A stretch of DNA of 64,000 bases from Archivesica marissinica (Eukaryota; Mollusca; Bivalvia; Venerida; Vesicomyidae): the NCBI GenBank assembly GCA_014843695.1, contig CM026387.1, forward strand, positions 68,855,920-68,919,919, written 5' to 3'. The notes beneath the pieces were generated by a model, which saw only the letters and a list, made by a program, of their open reading frames with translations, had not been told where the DNA came from and searched no databases. The number at the start of each line of letters is the position of its first letter. The first letter of the stretch is position 1. The position numbers and the translations under genes were made by a program. Positions 63,364-64,000 of the stretch are shown piece after piece.

Positions 63364-64000
63364 NNNNNNNNNNNNNNNNNNNNNNNNNNNNNNNNNNNNN
63401 NNNNNNNNNNNNNNNNNNNNNNNNNNNNNNNNNNNNNNNNNNNNNNNNNNNNNNNNNNNNNNNNNNNNNNNNNNNNNNNNNNNNNNNNNNNNNNNNNNNN
63501 NNNNNNNNNNNNNNNNNNNNNNNNNNNNNNNNNNNNNNNNNNNNNNNNNNNNNNNNNNNNNNNNNNNNNNNNNNNNNNNNNNNNNNNNNNNNNNNNNNNN
63601 NNNNNNNNNNNNNNNNNNNNNNNNNNNNNNNNNNNNNNNNNNNNNNNNNNNNNNNNNNNNNNNNNNNNNNNNNNNNNNNNNNNNNNNNNNNNNNNNNNNN
63701 NNNNNNNNNNNNNNNNNNNNNNNNNNNNNNNNNNNNNNNNNNNNNNNNNNNNNNNNNNNNNNNNNNNNNNNNNNNNNNNNNNNNNNNNNNNNNNNNNNNN
63801 NNNNNNNNNNNNNNNNNNNNNNNNNNNNNNNNNNNNNNNNNNNNNNNNNNNNNNNNNNNNNNNNNNNNNNNNNNNNNNNNNNNNNNNNNNNNNNNNNNNN
63901 NNNNNNNNNNNNNNNNNNNNNNNNNNNNNNNNNNNNNNNNNNNNNNNNNNNNNNNNNNNNNNNNNNNNNNNNNNNNNNNNNNNNNNNNNNNNNNNNNNNN
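63364..64000. other. Assembly gap (N) to window end
   Basis: 637 N reach the window edge, with 28-bp satellite on the left. The gap continues beyond the window. Confidence 0.99.

Overview
This window is eukaryotic non-coding DNA dominated by satellite repeats. I infer an animal genome, most likely a bivalve or other mollusc. The reasons are several tRNA-derived SINE families with mollusc-like bodies, a palindromic MITE and a PHD-finger transposase tail that resemble what I remember from bivalve genomes, a decayed LINE, a PIF/Harbinger-like remnant, and very long low-complexity tandem arrays. The organism call rests on memory of these families and not on a search. I see no intact host gene, no bacterial-style operon, no CRISPR array and no convincing tRNA or rRNA gene.

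Layout. Positions 1-8584 hold a 71/77-bp satellite with a 1000-N gap at 2406-3405. It runs in frame into a decayed C4HC3 (PHD-like) zinc-finger coding remnant (8560-8795) and its 3' flank. Positions 9.2-20.9 kb form a mosaic of unique sequence, small tandem arrays and mobile-element debris. The arrays there are 26 bp at 11.2-12.2 kb, 44/38 bp at 12.5-13.2 kb and 20 bp at 16.1-17.3 kb. The mobile elements are SINE copies at 11.0, 13.2, 14.3, 15.4, 19.5 and 20.5 kb, a minus-strand LINE 3' end at 14.8-15.9 kb split by a SINE, a Harbinger-like element at 17.8-19.3 kb and a MITE at 20.0 kb. Positions 20.95-33.62 kb are a 31-bp satellite of about 409 units. Positions 33.6-38.7 kb are mostly unrecognised sequence with three further SINEs, foldback sequences and microsatellites. 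Positions 38.7-50.57 kb are a 23/20-bp satellite, followed by a 1000-N gap. Positions 51.575-63.363 kb are a 28-bp satellite, and the window ends in Ns.

Seven unrelated tandem arrays cover roughly three quarters of the window. The long reading frames of up to about 1600 codons on the minus strand of the 31-bp array and the plus strand of the 28-bp array are by-products of repeat units that contain no stop triplet in any frame; they should not be read as genes. The most informative biology is how the arrays grow. Diagnostic variant units recur at exact multiples of the unit (10, 13, 37 and 55 units in the 31-bp array; 204-bp blocks in the 23-bp array; a 19-unit block in the 71-bp array; a 7-unit pattern in the 44/38-bp array), which shows repeated block duplication. 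The other informative points are the 71-bp satellite that abuts and reads into a transposase-type zinc-finger remnant, and the dated, nested SINE-in-LINE insertion with target-site duplications.
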